From assembly GCF_034479635.1 (NCBI RefSeq), contig NZ_CP140153.1, forward strand, positions 2,239,501 to 2,303,500: a DNA stretch of 64,000 nt, read 5' to 3'. The DNA comes from Guyparkeria halophila (GTDB lineage: Bacteria; Pseudomonadota; Gammaproteobacteria; Halothiobacillales; Halothiobacillaceae). Within the stretch, counting starts at the first letter, position 1. Every line of letters starts with the position of its first letter. The translations under genes were made by a program, and so were the position numbers. The notes under the pieces were generated by a model, which was not told where the DNA came from, did no database searches, and worked only from the letters and a program-made list of their open reading frames with translations. Of this stretch, positions 61,796 to 64,000 are shown piece by piece.

Positions 61796-64000
61796 TCAGC
61801 TGGGCGAGTCGTCGGACGAATCGCCGCCCTTGCCCTTGCTCCCGGCCTGGCCTTGGCTTTCGCCCTGACCCTCACCTTGGCCCCCGCCATCAGCCCCATC
61901 CTGGGGCTTGCGGCGACGCCGGCGGCGCGGACGGCGTTTCTTGCCGCCACCGCCGCCCTCGTCGCCGGCCTTGTCATCCGAGCTTTCCGGGGCCTTCGAG
62001 GAGGACTTGCCCTCGTCGCTGCCCGCCTCGTCACTCGACTGGTCCCCGCCGTCGGCGACTTCCTCGTCCTCCGGCAGCATGAAGTCGATCTTGCGCTCGT
62101 CGAGATCCACGCGCGCCACCCGCACGTGGATGGTGTCGTTGAGCGAGTACGTCTTGCCGCTGCGCTCGCCCTTGAGCGAGACGGTTACCGGATCGAAGTG
62201 ATAGAAATCGCGCTTGAGGGCGGTGATGTGCAGCAGGCCGTCGACGAAGAAGTCCTTGAGCTGGACGAACAGACCGAAGCCCAGCACGGAGGCCACCCGG
62301 CCCTCGTAGACATTGCCGACCTTGTCGAGCATGAACTCGCACTTGAGCCAGTCGGTGGCATCGCGCGTCGCCTCGTCGGCCCGGCGCTCGTTGTTGGAGC
62401 AGTGCTCGCCGATCAGCAGCATCTCCTCGTGGCTGTACGGGAACTCCTCGGCCTGCCCGGTACGCAATACGTGCCGGATGGCGCGGTGGACCATCAGGTC
62501 CGGGTAGCGACGGATCGGCGAGGTGAAGTGCGCGTAGTGCTCGTGGGCGAGACCGAAGTGACCCAGGTTGTCCGGCGCGTAGACCGCCTGCTGCAGGGAG
62601 CGCAACAGCAGAGTCTGGACGGTGGCGAAGTCCGGACGATCCTTCGCCTCGGCGATCAGGGCGTTGAAATCGGCCGGGGTCGGCTTCTCGCCGCCGCCGA
62701 GGGTCAGGCCCTTCTCCTTGAGCGCGGCGCGCAGGTCGTCGATCTTCTCGGCGCCCGGGCGGTCGTGCACCCGGTAGAGCGACGGGATCTTGCGCCTGGC
62801 GAGGAAGCGACCGGCAGCGACGTTCGCCGCGATCATGCACTCCTCGATGATCTTGTGCGCGTCGTTGCGCTCGTAGGGCACGATCGCCTCGATCTTGCGG
62901 TTCTCGCCGAAGACGATCTTGGTCTCGATGGTGTCGAAGTCGATCGCCCCGCGGGACTCGCGCTCGGCCCGCAGCACCTTGTACAGGTCATGCAGCGCCT
63001 CGAGCGGCTTGATCACGTGGCTGTGCTTGTCGCGCTCGTCCTGATCGTTGTCGAGCAGCATGGCCGCGACATTGTCGTAGGTCAGGCGCGCGTGGCTCTT
63101 CATCACGCCCTCGAAGAAGCGCGAACGGATGATCTGGCCCTGGCTGTTGATCAGCATCTCGGCACACAGGCAGAGGCGATCCACGTCCGGGTTCACCGAG
63201 CACAGGCCGTTCGAGAGGATCTCCGGCAGCATCGGCACCACGCGACCCGGGAAGTAGACCGAGGTCCCGCGGCGGAAGCCTTCCTCGTCGAGCGCCGAGC
63301 CGATGCGCACGTAGTGCGACACGTCGGCGATCGCCACCAGCAGGCGGAAGCCCTTCGGCGTCGGTTCACAGAAGACCGCGTCGTCGAGGTCCTTGGAATC
63401 GGAGCCATCGATGGTCACCAGGGGGACGTCGCGCAGGTCGACCCGGCCGACCTTGTCTGCCTCGGCCACCTGGTCGCTCATGTGCTCGACGTGGCGTTCG
63501 ACCTCGTCCGGCCATTCATGGGGAATGCCGTGGGCGCGGATGGCGACGTCGATCTCCATGCCCGGCGACATGTGGTCGCCCAGCACCTCGATGATCTTGC
63601 CGACCGGCTTGTGCCGCTGGGTGGGCTGCTCGACCAGCGCGACCCGGACGATCTGACTGTCGGTCGCCCCACCGAGCGCCTCCATCGGGATCAGCACGTC
63701 CTGGGTCATGCGGGTGTTGTCGGGGATGACGAACGCCACGCCCGCCTCGATCACCAGCCGGCCGACGATCTCGGCATTGGCCCGTTCGATCACTTCGACC
63801 AGCGCGCCCTCGGGACGGCCGCGGCGGTCCTCGCCGACCACCTGCACCACGGCGCGGTCGCCATGCAGCAGGGCGCGCATGACGCGCGGCGAGAGGAAGA
63901 CGTCGTTGCCGCCCTCGTCAGGCACCAGGAAACCGAAGCCGTCGCGGTGACCGATTACCCGGCCCCGCACCAGCTCGGCCTTGGTCACCGGCACGTAACC
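61796..64000 (-). CDS. rnr: ribonuclease R, N-terminus beyond the window
   Basis: At least 734 residues visible. 3'-5' exoribonuclease degrading structured RNA. Cold-shock-like domains (GRVIGHRDGFGFLVPDEGG; FLSPRVMRALLHGDRAVVQV), RNB catalytic domain with VTIDGSDSKDLDDAVFCEPT and HFTSPIRRYPDLMVHRAIR, S1 domain (VYEGRVASVLGFGLFVQLKD) and a basic, Gly/Ser-rich C-terminal tail. The frame is open to the right edge and GYVP before VTKAELV fits the E. coli sequence, so the gene continues past 64,000 rather than starting at the GTG 63,994. Confidence 0.96.
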   Translation of the reverse strand, partial: GYVPVTKAELVRGRVIGHRDGFGFLVPDEGGNDVFLSPRVMRALLHGDRAVVQVVGEDRRGRPEGALVEVIERANAEIVGRLVIEAGVAFVIPDNTRMTQDVLIPMEALGGATDSQIVRVALVEQPTQRHKPVGKIIEVLGDHMSPGMEIDVAIRAHGIPHEWPDEVERHVEHMSDQVAEADKVGRVDLRDVPLVTIDGSDSKDLDDAVFCEPTPKGFRLLVAIADVSHYVRIGSALDEEGFRRGTSVYFPGRVVPMLPEILSNGLCSVNPDVDRLCLCAEMLINSQGQIIRSRFFEGVMKSHARLTYDNVAAMLLDNDQDERDKHSHVIKPLEALHDLYKVLRAERESRGAIDFDTIETKIVFGENRKIEAIVPYERNDAHKIIEECMIAANVAAGRFLARRKIPSLYRVHDRPGAEKIDDLRAALKEKGLTLGGGEKPTPADFNALIAEAKDRPDFATVQTLLLRSLQQAVYAPDNLGHFGLAHEHYAHFTSPIRRYPDLMVHRAIRHVLRTGQAEEFPYSHEEMLLIGEHCSNNERRADEATRDATDWLKCEFMLDKVGNVYEGRVASVLGFGLFVQLKDFFVDGLLHITALKRDFYHFDPVTVSLKGERSGKTYSLNDTIHVRVARVDLDERKIDFMLPEDEEVADGGDQSSDEAGSDEGKSSSKAPESSDDKAGDEGGGGGKKRRPRRRRRRKPQDGADGGGQGEGQGESQGQAGSKGKGGDSSDDSPS

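Overview
The window is a chromosomal segment of a GC-rich gammaproteobacterium. The blocks rpsI-rplM, glyQ-glyS, and recA-recX-alaS-lysC-csrA-tRNA-Ser, together with rlmB-rnr, are typical of that class; the exact genus cannot be read from the sequence. Host housekeeping genes fill both flanks (1-15.77 kb and 53.3-64 kb).

Left host part: S9/L13 ribosomal genes, glcF, speD, an OsmC-family gene, trpC and trpD, then an unusual AT-richer block (about 5.77-8.02 kb). That block is three one-gene integron cassettes, each closed by a recognisable attC site of 60-84 bp, with no integrase gene in the window (a CALIN-type cluster). After a strongly palindromic spacer come glyQ, glyS, a PlsC-like acyltransferase, a fructosamine-kinase-like gene, a PAS-PAS-GGDEF protein and a short-chain dehydrogenase.

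Centre: one apparently complete Mu-like transposable siphophage prophage, 15,780-53,298 (37.5 kb). Its ends are defined by TG...CA termini, terminal sequences that match each other at fixed spacing, and a 5-bp target duplication TGAAG. Its left end lies at the high coordinate. Reading leftwards: S24-type repressor (+ strand), operators, Ner, transposase A, ATPase B, a run of small early genes, GemA, a Mor/C activator, lysis genes (holin, SLT endolysin, overlapping Rz/Rz1 spanins), gp25-gp27-like genes, terminase, portal, gpF with a C-terminal nuclease-like domain, gpG, protease/scaffold gpI, decoration protein, gpT capsid, head-completion genes, tail tube, a G/GT tail chaperone with a U-UUU-UUC slippery site, tape measure, tail-tip genes and, at the right end, a Dam-like methylase. 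Cargo genes interrupt the scheme: a low-GC two-gene module between gpG and gpI (32.6-34.2 kb), a zinc-ribbon membrane protein before the lysis genes, and two + strand genes near the right end.

Right host part: tRNA-Ser(GCU), csrA, lysC, alaS, recX, recA, an aspartate aminotransferase, rlmB and the start-truncated rnr.

Most interesting signals: a 130-nt tRNA-like fold with an extended helix in place of the anticodon loop, antisense to the late genes (34,856-34,985); the two-gene cargo module; the attC cluster; a promoter-terminator-bounded small RNA candidate carrying CCUCCUUU (822-883); a 26-bp exact direct repeat placed before both gpI and the lysis operon; a UGA-C readthrough candidate; and three GATC sites clustered upstream of a cargo promoter region next to the Dam-like gene.
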